28,226 nt of DNA from an uncultured Mycoplasmatota bacterium (lineage in GTDB: Bacteria; Bacillota_I; Bacilli_A; RF39; UBA660), in the NCBI GenBank assembly GCA_900543675.1, contig UQRY01000025.1:1-28226 (forward strand), in the 5' to 3' direction. Positions 1-7,609 of the stretch are shown here, in pieces. Numbering within the stretch: the stretch's first letter is position 1; each line of letters starts with the position of its first letter. The notes below the pieces were generated by a model that saw only the letters and a list, made by a program, of their open reading frames with translations, did not search any database and was not told where the DNA came from. The position numbers and the translations under genes are program-made.

Positions 1-1
1 A

Positions 2-553
2 AACCGAATAGAGAGTGAAGAAGTTCCTGAAGATATGGCGACTCCAGAAGATATCCTATCTGGAAAGAAAGCTTGGGTTGATGGAAAAAAGATAACAGGA
101 ACAATGCCTAATCAAGGAGAATTAAACTGGAAACCAAGTGATGGAACAACTTATACTGTACCAGCCGGGTATTATAGTGGTGGGACTTTAGATAGTCAGG
201 ATGTTTATAATAACGGCTATGAAGCAGGAAAAGCAGATACGATAGCTAATTTTACTTTAGAAAATTTTTCTAGTGGACAAACTACATTACTTATGGATGT
301 AGAAGAGAAGGGTAAATATTTATTAATATTTAGTGCTGGGGGATTAAATAAAACTACTCTAAATGTAGCATCTACGACGGGAACTGTAGAATTAGTAGAT
401 ACTCAATCAGTATATGTTAATGGTTATCGTTGGGCGGTTGCTACCAGTATTTATCAGCTTGATATTCCAGAAGGTGGGACTGAATTGACGCTTTCTTCTT
501 CTGATCGCGAAGCTTCTCCGATAACAGCAGTGCTTTATAAAATAGGTGGTTAG
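2..553 (+). CDS. Phage tail/baseplate-like structural protein, 5'-truncated by window edge
   Basis: The reading frame is open to the left edge, and the residues before the first ATG (position 35) continue the same composition (NRIESEEVPEDM), so the gene starts outside the window and about 183 residues are visible. The first ATG has no ribosome binding site. The visible part begins with a module containing ILSGKKAWVDGKKITGTMP, then an aromatic/Gly stretch (VPAGYYSGGTL) and YNNGYEAGK. In my knowledge this module recurs in tail-fibre or baseplate-associated proteins of Firmicutes prophages. The last 100 residues are Thr/Ser/Gly-rich and beta-like, which I do not recognise. No signal peptide or membrane segment is visible in this part. 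It probably belongs to a prophage or tail cluster to the left. Function is inferred from the repeat style only. Confidence 0.65.
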   Translation, partial: NRIESEEVPEDMATPEDILSGKKAWVDGKKITGTMPNQGELNWKPSDGTTYTVPAGYYSGGTLDSQDVYNNGYEAGKADTIANFTLENFSSGQTTLLMDVEEKGKYLLIFSAGGLNKTTLNVASTTGTVELVDTQSVYVNGYRWAVATSIYQLDIPEGGTELTLSSSDREASPITAVLYKIGG

Positions 554-671
554 TTGTTTAGAAAATTCTTTTGTTCTGGTAACTTTTCTTATGAAATAGT
601 TAAAAACTCTTGATTTTTCTTTTTAAAAATAGTATTTTGATTCATATATTATTTTTTTGAAGGGATTAGTT

Positions 672-824
672 ATGGAGTTTAGAGAAGGTTATGACATGAT
701 TGATGTGTTTGATAGAATCATCTGTTGGGCAATGATGTTTTCTTACTGTGTCCTTTTAAAAATGATAATGAGTATAGGGAGTGTGATGAAGAAATATCAT
801 CACGCTTTTTTGTTTGGGAGGTAA
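672..824 (+). CDS. Small leader ORF (50 aa) directly upstream of the RSH gene
   Basis: An ATG at 672 follows a good Shine-Dalgarno sequence (GAAGGGA, 659-665, 6-nt spacer) and opens a 50-codon frame that stops with TAA at 822-824, two bases before the RSH start at 827. Its last codons (GGG AGG) are the Shine-Dalgarno of the RSH gene, so its translation must influence RSH initiation. The product is Met-rich (8 Met), has a moderately hydrophobic centre (IICWAMMFSYCVLLKMIM) and a basic C-terminus, and matches no family I know. A terminator-like hairpin lies within its 3' end (780-811). It could be a regulatory leader peptide or a small membrane protein. The alternative is chance, although the position and Shine-Dalgarno argue against that. 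Confidence 0.5.
   Translation: MEFREGYDMIDVFDRIICWAMMFSYCVLLKMIMSIGSVMKKYHHAFLFGR
780..811 (+). terminator. Hairpin plus T-run inside the leader ORF, possible attenuator of the RSH gene
   Basis: GTGTGATGA (781-789) pairs with TCATCACGC (797-805) through a 7-nt loop, with one G-T wobble, plus an outer A-T pair. It is followed at once by six T (806-811). This is the form of an intrinsic terminator, but it sits between the start of the leader ORF and the RSH start codon, so ribosomes on the leader would disrupt it. Either it attenuates RSH expression or it ends an unrelated short transcript. Confidence 0.5.
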
Positions 825-826
825 AG

Positions 827-2275
827 ATGGAAAAGAAGTTAACATTACAAAATTTACTAGATATCATCAAGACATATGATCCTGATGCAGTTGATATGGT
901 TACTAAGGCTTATAATTATGCTGAAGATTTACATGCTGGAACCTTTAGACAAAGTGGTGAACCTTATATTACTCATCCGCTTGAAGTTGCGTATATTTTG
1001 GCAGAGATGCATGCTGATCGAGACACGATTTGTGCGGGTCTTTTACATGACGTATGTGAAGATACAAAGGCCACTTTGGAAGATATACGTGCTGATTTTA
1101 ATGAAACAGTTGCGCATTTAGTGGATGGGGTAACAAAAATTAGTAAAATGAATTTTTCTTCAAAACAAGCGCAGAATTTAGCGAATACTAGAAAGATTAT
1201 TACGGGTTTAACGAGTGATGTACAAATTATTATCATTAAGTTGGCTGATCGACTTCATAATATGAGAACCTTACAATTTAAGACAGAGTTCAAACAAAAA
1301 GAAAACGCTATGGAAACGATGGATATTTTTGTTCCTTTGGCTTACTATATTGGTGCTTATCGAATTAAATCAGAATTAGAAGACTTGTCTCTTCGCTATC
1401 TTTATCCAGAAAAATACTTTCGAATTGAAGAGATTAAGTGGCGAGTCGAAGAAGAAAGTAAGCATTGTCTCATGGAGATGCTACAAACGATTCAAGAGAT
1501 ATTAAGTCATGAACAAATTCCTCATGAGATTAAGGTACGGACTAAGAATATTTATGGAATTTATAAGCGTTTAACTGAAGGACATAAGTTATCTGATATT
1601 CATGATCTTTTGGCTCTTAAAGTTATGGTAGATAATATTAAAAATTGTTATCAAACATTGGGGTTAGTTCATTCTAAATATCATCCGATTAATGATAAGT
1701 TTAAAGATTATATTTATAATCCTAAAACTAATATGTACCGTTCTTTACATACGACTGTTTTTGGAGAAGATGATCGTTTAGTACAGACTCAGATTAGAAC
1801 TTTTGAAATGGATAAAATTGCTTCCTTTGGATTAACTGCCTATTGGGATATTCATAAAGGACAAGCCCGGGATGAAATGCAGAAAGAGTTAAAGAATAAG
1901 TATCAATTTTTCCAATCATTGGTAGAGATTAACAGTATGTTTTCTGATAATCAAGAGTTTGTTCATCAAGTAAAAACGGAACTGTTTTCTGATAAAGTTT
2001 ATGTTTATACAACAAAAGGGGAAGTGATCGAATTACCGAAAGGGGCAACGGTTATTGACTTTGCTTATCGTATTCATTCTGATATTGGCAATCAAATGGT
2101 TGGAGCGATCGTCAATGATAAAGAAGTAAATTTAGATTATATATTACAGAACAAGGATCGGGTTCGGATTATTACGGATATTTTGTCATTTGGCCCTAGA
2201 GAAGAATGGTTGGGAAAGGTACACACTACAACAGCTAAACGAAAAATTAAAGAGTTTATGAGAAAAGAGGGATAA
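827..2275 (+). CDS. Short RelA/SpoT homologue (HD hydrolase, degenerate synthetase, TGS), no ACT domain
   Basis: (p)ppGpp-metabolising enzyme of the RSH family, 482 aa from the ATG at 827, which has GGGAGG 5 nt upstream. A TTG at 725 in the same frame lacks any ribosome binding site. Domains: HD hydrolase about 30-170 with intact motifs (H50 in THPLEVA, HD at 74-75 in LLHDVCEDT, D141 in KLADRLHNM); RelA_SpoT synthetase about 235-345 (KNIYGIYKR, D260 in IHDLLALK, KFKDY at 291-295, SLHTT); TGS about 385-450. The protein stops just after TGS, whereas bifunctional Rel proteins run to roughly 730 aa with helical, zinc-finger/RIS and ACT regions. The usual ExQIRT motif reads QTQIRT (Gln320) and the RFKD motif reads KFKD. 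I infer a hydrolase-dominant enzyme with weak or no synthesis. RSH identity is sure, activity is not. Confidence 0.9.
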   Translation: MEKKLTLQNLLDIIKTYDPDAVDMVTKAYNYAEDLHAGTFRQSGEPYITHPLEVAYILAEMHADRDTICAGLLHDVCEDTKATLEDIRADFNETVAHLVDGVTKISKMNFSSKQAQNLANTRKIITGLTSDVQIIIIKLADRLHNMRTLQFKTEFKQKENAMETMDIFVPLAYYIGAYRIKSELEDLSLRYLYPEKYFRIEEIKWRVEEESKHCLMEMLQTIQEILSHEQIPHEIKVRTKNIYGIYKRLTEGHKLSDIHDLLALKVMVDNIKNCYQTLGLVHSKYHPINDKFKDYIYNPKTNMYRSLHTTVFGEDDRLVQTQIRTFEMDKIASFGLTAYWDIHKGQARDEMQKELKNKYQFFQSLVEINSMFSDNQEFVHQVKTELFSDKVYVYTTKGEVIELPKGATVIDFAYRIHSDIGNQMVGAIVNDKEVNLDYILQNKDRVRIITDILSFGPREEWLGKVHTTTAKRKIKEFMRKEG

Positions 2276-2279
2276 TAAA

Positions 2280-2303
2280 AAAGACCGCTAATTGCGAGTC
2301 TTT
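2280..2303 (-). terminator. Terminator between the convergent RSH and natB genes
   Basis: A 9-bp stem with one bulged base (plus strand AAAGACCGC 2280-2288 with GCG-A-GTCTTT 2294-2303) and a TAATT loop. Read on the minus strand it is followed by six T, so it mainly serves the natAB operon. The plus-strand T-run is poor but it may also end the RSH transcript. Confidence 0.7.
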
Positions 2304-3453
2304 ATTCATTAAATAATACTTTTTCCGATTTATACTGTTTGATAATGATGTAAAGAGTTACTCCGATAATGATTATTGTTGATACTAGCATCAATCCAAT
2401 TTCTAAGATATTAATGTTTCCAGCAGTGATATCGGTAAATAGTAGAGTGAAGTTTAAGAATGGAACTAAAGCAAGTAATAAGCTACTTTTTACGTTGATC
2501 ATGAAAGCAATCATGCCTGGAAAAAAGGAAATGAAAGTAAGTGGAGTTAAGGCACTTTGTGCTTCTTTAAAGGTTTTACATTTGCTGGCAATCGCGATAC
2601 ATAAACCACTGATTAATAAGGAGTAGGCGATAATCACGATGAGAGCAAAGATAAAGCTTGCACTTGGTAACATGAGATTTGCTCCTTCATAGATCGTGAA
2701 CATATCTTGAACAATGACTAGGGAAATAAGCATTAAGATAAAACTGATTAATCCAGTAATTATGGAAGAGAGGGATACACTCAAGAATTTTCCAATGATG
2801 ATATCTTTACTTTTGATAGGAAAAGTAAGTAATGTTTCTAGTGTACCGCGTTCTTTTTCCCCAGCTGTTGTATCGGTAGCTGGATAAGTGGCAGATACAG
2901 TAATTGCCATGATGATAAATAAAAATGCATAGTTGGTAATGTAAGAAGCATAGAAATTATCTGCTTCTTTGATGTCTTTTTGTACATTAATGATATTAAT
3001 GACATCGTTTGATGCGATGTTGTTCTCGGTTAAGTATTCAGTTTGAAGATATTCTTTGTAAGTGTTGAAATAACTTTCTACTAGACTACTTGCATAGCTT
3101 GTTGTTTCATTATCGTCTCCATGAATGGTATAAAGATTATCTTCTTTCGTGACGTATAAATCAATTTGTCCTTCTTGATAAGCGTTTTCGATTTCTTCTA
3201 AGTTTTCGTAATAGTTCACACTGATCCCACTATCTTGAGCAAGTTTTTTCTCCTCTTCACTCATTTCATAATTAAATCCAATTTGATTGTATTCTTCTAT
3301 TGATTTATTAGTCTGCGCTTCAAACAAAGCACTCATTCCAATTACTAATAGGGGAATCATAACTGGGATAATCAACATCATCGATAATGATTTTTTATCA
3401 TTGAACATTTCTCGTAATTCTTTTTTTAAGATATTCCATAGATTATTCTTCAT
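2302..3453 (-). CDS. natB: ABC-2 type exporter permease, NatB-like
   Basis: Membrane subunit of an ABC-2 exporter, 383 aa. The start is the ATG at 3453, which follows a perfect GGAGGTGATC Shine-Dalgarno sequence. A TTG five codons upstream would put the Shine-Dalgarno inside the gene. It begins with one membrane helix (about 25-48), then a soluble, probably extracytoplasmic segment of about 120 residues, then five to six helices. The motif GEKERGTLETLLTFPIKSKD, typical of NatB/ABC-2 permeases, precedes the second block. It overlaps the 3' end of the ATPase gene by 11 nt, so the two are translationally coupled. NatAB in Bacillus subtilis exports Na+; relatives export other ions or peptides, so the substrate here is not determined. 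No two-component system lies beside it. Confidence 0.85.
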   Translation of the reverse strand: MKNNLWNILKKELREMFNDKKSLSMMLIIPVMIPLLVIGMSALFEAQTNKSIEEYNQIGFNYEMSEEEKKLAQDSGISVNYYENLEEIENAYQEGQIDLYVTKEDNLYTIHGDDNETTSYASSLVESYFNTYKEYLQTEYLTENNIASNDVINIINVQKDIKEADNFYASYITNYAFLFIIMAITVSATYPATDTTAGEKERGTLETLLTFPIKSKDIIIGKFLSVSLSSIITGLISFILMLISLVIVQDMFTIYEGANLMLPSASFIFALIVIIAYSLLISGLCIAIASKCKTFKEAQSALTPLTFISFFPGMIAFMINVKSSLLLALVPFLNFTLLFTDITAGNINILEIGLMLVSTIIIIGVTLYIIIKQYKSEKVLFNE

Positions 3454-4201
3454 GCTGATCACCTCCAATCAAAGCAAAGAAGGCATCTCTTAAGTTCGTC
3501 GTTTTGGTTTTCTTTTTAATTTCATCAGGTGTTCCTTCTTGAATAATGACTCCTTTGTTAATCATGATGACATAGTCACAGATATTTTCTGCTTCTTCCA
3601 TATAATGGGTTGAGTAGAGAATCGTTTTTTTCTTTATCTTTTCTTTTTTTATGAAGTCTAAAATTACTTGACTAGAGATAATATCTAATCCACTTGTTGC
3701 TTCATCTAAAATGTAGTATTTTGGATTATGAACCATGCATCTAGCAATATTTACTCGTTGTGTTTGTCCAGTTGATAGTTTTTCGATTTTATTGTATAGA
3801 AACTCATTCATATGGAGAGTATCTGCGATTTTCTTTATTCTTTTTTCACTTGTTTCTTTATCTACTCCATAAATATCACAACACATTTTGAGTAATTGAT
3901 AAGTAGAGAAGGTATTATAGATTTTGGTATTACCAGATAAATAGGCAATACTTTTTTTAATTTTTATCTCATCGTTTTGATAAGTTAGTCCATCAAAATC
4001 AATTTCTCCTTCTGTTGGTTCTAGAATTCCCGCAATCATCCGTAATAGAGTTGTTTTTCCAGCCCCATTTGGCCCTAGAATTCCAATAATTTCTCCTTCT
4101 TTTGCTTGGAAGGTAATTCCATTATCGGCATAAAATTCTTCTTTTTGTTTTTTCTTGTTGTATCGTACAAATTTCTTTTTCAAGTTTTTAACTGTTAACA
4201 T
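3443..4201 (-). CDS. natA: ABC transporter ATP-binding protein, NatA-like
   Basis: Energising subunit for the adjacent permease, 252 aa, full length for the family. Walker A is GPNGAGKT (43-50), the ABC signature LSTGQ is at 142-146, Walker B ends in YYILDE (162-167) and the switch His lies in STHY (about 199). The residue after the Walker B Glu is Ala rather than the usual Pro (DEATSGLD), a mild deviation. The N-terminus carries a Lys-rich stretch (KKKFVRYNKKKQKEE). A Shine-Dalgarno (AGGAG) lies 7-8 nt upstream of the ATG. First gene of a two-gene minus-strand operon with natB, which it overlaps by 11 nt. A role in export with the NatB-like permease is a confident inference from context; the substrate is unknown. 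Confidence 0.88.
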   Translation of the reverse strand: MLTVKNLKKKFVRYNKKKQKEEFYADNGITFQAKEGEIIGILGPNGAGKTTLLRMIAGILEPTEGEIDFDGLTYQNDEIKIKKSIAYLSGNTKIYNTFSTYQLLKMCCDIYGVDKETSEKRIKKIADTLHMNEFLYNKIEKLSTGQTQRVNIARCMVHNPKYYILDEATSGLDIISSQVILDFIKKEKIKKKTILYSTHYMEEAENICDYVIMINKGVIIQEGTPDEIKKKTKTTNLRDAFFALIGGDQHEE

Positions 4202-4222
4202 ATTTTTTCTCCTTCGTTCATG

Positions 4223-4251
4223 ATTATACTATATTTCTTTTCAAAACACTC
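4223..4251 (-). promoter_or_regulatory. Probable promoter of natAB
   Basis: On the minus strand a perfect TATAAT (plus 4223-4228) lies 22 nt upstream of the natA start. No good -35 hexamer is present at 17 nt (GAGTGT). The call rests on the -10 match and on its place in the only gap before natA. Confidence 0.45.
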
Positions 4252-4260
4252 GAAAAAAGT

Positions 4261-4659
4261 TTATTTTTCTTGATTTTTCTTTTTAAAATAGTTGTCGATG
4301 TTTTCTTGTATGGTTTCTTTTTGTTTTTCTTTTTTGGGAACCATAAGGAAGAGTTCTATGATATCGGTTGTGATGAAGACTAACCACGCGATTTGAAGAC
4401 TTGAACGTAAACTATCTTTAACGAACAATAGAATTAGACTAATACAGATAATGGTAAATAAAATTAGCTTAACTAAATTATTTTGATAACTGATTCCTTT
4501 TTCTTGTAGGGGTTTTCTAATTCCGTAGTTAATGGCTAAATAATTAAAGGGAATAAGAACAAGGATTGGTAAGCTATAAATACTAGGTATATGAAGAATA
4601 TAGATAAAGTGGGCAAGTAATAATATTAAAGGATAGCGATATAAAACCGTCAGTTTCAT
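4261..4659 (-). CDS. Small 4-TM membrane protein, third gene of the ABC importer operon
   Basis: A 132-aa hydrophobic protein I do not recognise. About four membrane helices are visible (roughly 4-22, 28-45, 62-82 and 90-112), followed by a charged, Lys/Glu-rich C-terminal tail that should lie in the cytoplasm. The start chosen is the ATG at 4659, 7 nt after GAGGAG. A TTG five codons upstream overlaps the previous gene. It begins 4 nt after the stop of the permease/binding-protein gene and its Shine-Dalgarno lies within that gene, so it is translated as part of the same operon. It may be an accessory subunit of the importer, or an unrelated membrane protein that happens to be coupled. No catalytic motif is seen. 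Confidence 0.7.
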   Translation of the reverse strand: MKLTVLYRYPLILLLAHFIYILHIPSIYSLPILVLIPFNYLAINYGIRKPLQEKGISYQNNLVKLILFTIICISLILLFVKDSLRSSLQIAWLVFITTDIIELFLMVPKKEKQKETIQENIDNYFKKKNQEK

Positions 4660-4663
4660 CTTA

Positions 4664-6229
4664 TCACTCCTCAATTAGGTCATTTTCTAGTAAGAAGTTT
4701 TTCGCTACTTCACTTGGTGTTTTTCTATTTTCATCTACTTGGTAATTTAAATTACGGATAACTTCATCATTTAAACAGTGACTTAATTCTTCTAAAAGAG
4801 GTTCTACTTCTGGAAACTCTTCGATTAAACGATTATTTGTAACTGGTACTGCTTGATAAGGTAAGAAAAACTCTCGGTCGTCTTCTAATACAACGAGATT
4901 ATATTTTTGGATTAAACCATCTGTTGAATAGGCATCAATCACATCACTTTCCTTATTGGTTAAAGCAACATAACGAGGTGAACCGTCTATCGGTATAATG
5001 TCTTGAAATGATAAATTGTAGTGTTCTTCTAATCCTAGCCAACAGTCTTTTCTTTCCATACAAGTAAGGGTTGGAGAAAAAACTAAGTTTGGTGCGACTA
5101 CACTTAAATCACTAATGGTTTTTAAATTATATTTTTCAGCTGTCTCTTGAGTTACTGTTAAGGTATAAGTATTATTGAAATTTAGATCATTTAAAAGATT
5201 TAAGTGGTATTGTTCTTTTAATTCTTGTTTTGAAATATCGTATACTTCCTGAACATCGGAATTTGGGTCATGTTTTAGAATATTTCCGTAAATAGTTCCT
5301 GTATAGTCAATATAAAGATCGATATCACCTGTTTGTAAGGCTCCAAGTACAATAGAAGAAGAGCCTAAGGATAAGCGTTGATTTACAGTAATGTCACTGT
5401 TATCTTCGACTAGGTATTTTACCATATAAGATAAGATTTCTTGTTCCGTAAAGTCCATACTTCCGATTGTGATTTCTCGTTCATTTTTAGTAGTATCTAT
5501 GTGGTTAAAGATAATCATTAAGATGATGAGTATAATTGATAGGAAAAGAATAACTTTTTGGACAATGGGCTTTTTAAAAAAGCTTTTTTTGGTATTTTGT
5601 TTCATACTAGCAGGGGTAACTAAATTTTCGACGAGTGATGCGAGATAATCAATAATTAACGCTAGTAAACAAGCAGGAATAGCACCAGCTAAGATTTGAA
5701 TATTATTAGTAGAGCGAATTCCCGCATATACTAAATAACCTAAACCTCCAGCACCGACAAAGGCAGCAAGTGTCATTAATCCTACTGCGCTAACGCTAGA
5801 AATACGAATTCCGGCCATGATCATAGGTAAGGCTTGTGGAATTTGTACTTTAGTTAGTACTTGCCAATTCGTTAAACCAATTCCTTTCGCGGCTTCTACG
5901 ATTTGTGGCGAAATATTTTTGATTCCTGTATAGGTATTTTTAACAATAGGTAGTAATGAGTAAAGAACTACCATGACAATAGCGGGTTTACTACCAATTC
6001 CTAAAAAGGGAATAACAAAACCTAAGAGAGCCATAGAAGGAATAGCTTGAACAACATTGGTTAATCCTAAGACTGGTTTTCCTAATGGCTTAATATAACT
6101 GATCAATATTCCTAGTGGAATTCCGATTAATACAGCTAGTCCTACTGATAGAAAAGTTAATTCAATGTGTTCGATCAGTAGAGAAATAATTTCACTATGA
6201 TTGTCGATTAAATAATTCCAAAACTCCAT
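4664..6229 (-). CDS. ABC importer permease fused to substrate-binding domain (OpuC/EgtU type)
   Basis: A 521-aa fusion. Residues 1-205 form a BPD-type permease with about five or six helices and the cytoplasmic EAA loop (EAAKGIGLTNWQVLTKVQIP, 112-131) that docks on the ATPase. After a further helix (224-241) comes an OpuAC-type binding domain (251-521), which would lie outside the membrane. Its segments GSMDFTEQEILS, GDIDLYIDYTGT and VIDAYSTDGL are typical of quaternary-amine binding proteins. The same fused layout is found in Opu-type transporters for betaine, carnitine and choline and in the ergothioneine importer EgtU. I cannot choose between these from sequence alone. Two Cys (390 and 396) lie in the binding domain. 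The start codon overlaps the ATPase stop (TAATG), so expression is coupled. Confidence 0.85.
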   Translation of the reverse strand: MEFWNYLIDNHSEIISLLIEHIELTFLSVGLAVLIGIPLGILISYIKPLGKPVLGLTNVVQAIPSMALLGFVIPFLGIGSKPAIVMVVLYSLLPIVKNTYTGIKNISPQIVEAAKGIGLTNWQVLTKVQIPQALPMIMAGIRISSVSAVGLMTLAAFVGAGGLGYLVYAGIRSTNNIQILAGAIPACLLALIIDYLASLVENLVTPASMKQNTKKSFFKKPIVQKVILFLSIILIILMIIFNHIDTTKNEREITIGSMDFTEQEILSYMVKYLVEDNSDITVNQRLSLGSSSIVLGALQTGDIDLYIDYTGTIYGNILKHDPNSDVQEVYDISKQELKEQYHLNLLNDLNFNNTYTLTVTQETAEKYNLKTISDLSVVAPNLVFSPTLTCMERKDCWLGLEEHYNLSFQDIIPIDGSPRYVALTNKESDVIDAYSTDGLIQKYNLVVLEDDREFFLPYQAVPVTNNRLIEEFPEVEPLLEELSHCLNDEVIRNLNYQVDENRKTPSEVAKNFLLENDLIEE

Positions 6230-7347
6230 TATTTTTCCTCCTCTAAAAATTGTTGACTGAGCGATGTGATTAAACTACTTCTGGTGATTAATCCTTTTAA
6301 AATACCATTTTTATCGACAACTGGCATCGTCGAAAGTTTATTTTCATCAACTAGTTTTAATACATCGACAATCGAATCTTTTGGATGCGTAGTAATCACA
6401 TCATTTTCGATAAAATCAGATACTTTTTTTCCATCATAGTTAATTCCTGTTAACATTTCTGCGTATAAAACACCTAATAATTTTTTGTTTTCGTCTACGA
6501 CCATTAAACTATCTACTTTTGACATTTTCATCTTATTTAGACAGTAAAAACAAGAAAAATTAGGACGACAAGTAACGGGATTAGTGATCATAATATCTTC
6601 TACTTTAATTAATTTAGGAGATGTCCAAATTCTTTTATTGCCGACAAATTCTCTTACGAAGTCATTAGCTGGATGTTTTAAAATTTGTTCTGGTGTATCG
6701 TATTGAACAATTTTTCCATTATCCATAATCGCAATTTTATCCGATATTTTGATGGCTTCATCCATATCGTGAGTAACGAAGACAATTGTTTTTTTGTATG
6801 TTTCTTGAAGTCGTAATAATTCTTCTTGTAAACTGCTTCTCGTTAGGGGATCTAGGGCACTAAATGGTTCATCCATTAAGATAATTTCCGGATTATTTTC
6901 AAAAGCTCTAGCGATTCCTATTCTTTGTTGTTGCCCACCTGATAATTCAGTAGGGTAACGGTCTAAATATTCTTCTTTCAATCCCACCATATCAAGCATT
7001 TCTTTTGTTCTTGCTTCGATATCTTTTTCTTTTTTCTTTTCTAATCTAGGAATAATCTCGATATTTTGCCGAATCGTCATATGTGAAAATAAACCAGTCT
7101 GTTGGATGACATAACCGATACTACGTCTTAAATCAATGACATTTTTCTTTCTTATATTGACAGAATCGATTAAGATTTCTCCTTCTGTTGGTTCAATTAG
7201 ACGATTGATCATTTTTAAGGTTGTAGTCTTACCGCAACCACTTTCTCCAATGAGCGAAGTAATTTTATTTTTTTCAATCACAAAAGAAATATTATCTAAT
7301 ACTTTTGTGTTTTTATATTTTTTGGTTACATTTTTAAATTCAATCAT
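6229..7347 (-). CDS. ABC importer ATPase with CBS domains (OpuCA/EgtV type)
   Basis: ATP-binding subunit of the quaternary-amine/ergothioneine-type importer, 372 aa. Walker A GESGCGKT (34-41), signature LSGGQQQR (135-142), Walker B ending ILMDE (156-160), D-loop SALD (163-166) and switch His in VTHD (193). Residues about 248-365 form two CBS motifs, which in OpuA-type transporters sense ionic strength or bind nucleotides. An unusual Cys cluster, C260-x5-C266-x2-C269, lies at the start of the first CBS motif. The ATG follows AAGGAG at good spacing. First gene of a three-gene operon, overlapping the next gene by one base. Transporter class is clear; the ligand is not. Confidence 0.88.
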   Translation of the reverse strand: MIEFKNVTKKYKNTKVLDNISFVIEKNKITSLIGESGCGKTTTLKMINRLIEPTEGEILIDSVNIRKKNVIDLRRSIGYVIQQTGLFSHMTIRQNIEIIPRLEKKKEKDIEARTKEMLDMVGLKEEYLDRYPTELSGGQQQRIGIARAFENNPEIILMDEPFSALDPLTRSSLQEELLRLQETYKKTIVFVTHDMDEAIKISDKIAIMDNGKIVQYDTPEQILKHPANDFVREFVGNKRIWTSPKLIKVEDIMITNPVTCRPNFSCFYCLNKMKMSKVDSLMVVDENKKLLGVLYAEMLTGINYDGKKVSDFIENDVITTHPKDSIVDVLKLVDENKLSTMPVVDKNGILKGLITRSSLITSLSQQFLEEEK

Positions 7348-7373
7348 ATCTGTCTCCTTATCTATTCTTTTTC

Positions 7374-7402
7374 ATTATACCATGTTGGGGATTATTTGGA
7401 AA
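7374..7402 (-). promoter_or_regulatory. Sigma-A type promoter for the ABC importer operon
   Basis: On the minus strand TTTCCA (plus 7397-7402) and a perfect TATAAT (plus 7374-7379) are separated by exactly 17 nt, and the -10 lies 26 nt upstream of the ATPase start codon. The -35 matches four of six consensus positions. Confidence 0.6.
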
Positions 7403-7546
7403 CGACTAGCTATATTTCCTTGTTGAATGGACACTTGTTTTTTTGAAAGTGAAAATGAAATTGAAAAGCTGCTTATCTTATTTTTTTCAAGACTTATTTA
7501 AAAAAAGATGATAGAATAATACTGAGTCATCGAAGAAGTTTTATTT

Positions 7547-7570
7547 AAATGGTATGATAAGATATCATTT
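7547..7570 (+). promoter_or_regulatory. Inverted repeat in the sufC leader, possible operator or hairpin
   Basis: AAATGGTAT (7547-7555) and ATATCATTT (7562-7570) pair over 9 bp (one G-T) around GATAAG, 40 nt upstream of the sufC start. A -10-like TATGAT overlaps its centre. It may be a repressor site or an mRNA hairpin. No family-specific operator is recognised. A separate -10-like TAGAAT further upstream could be the actual promoter. Confidence 0.3.
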
Positions 7571-7609
7571 AGATTATTTTAATAGATTAAATGAAGAAAG
7601 GAGAAAAAA

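Noticed and set aside
725..826. N-terminal extension of the RSH gene from a TTG start
   Set aside because: No Shine-Dalgarno at the TTG; GGGAGG is perfectly spaced for the ATG at 827 and the extension overlaps the leader ORF and hairpin.
554..826. T-box riboswitch in front of the RSH gene
   Set aside because: The hairpin-plus-T layout suggested it, but the conserved T-box antiterminator core (GGGTGGNACCGCG type) is not present.
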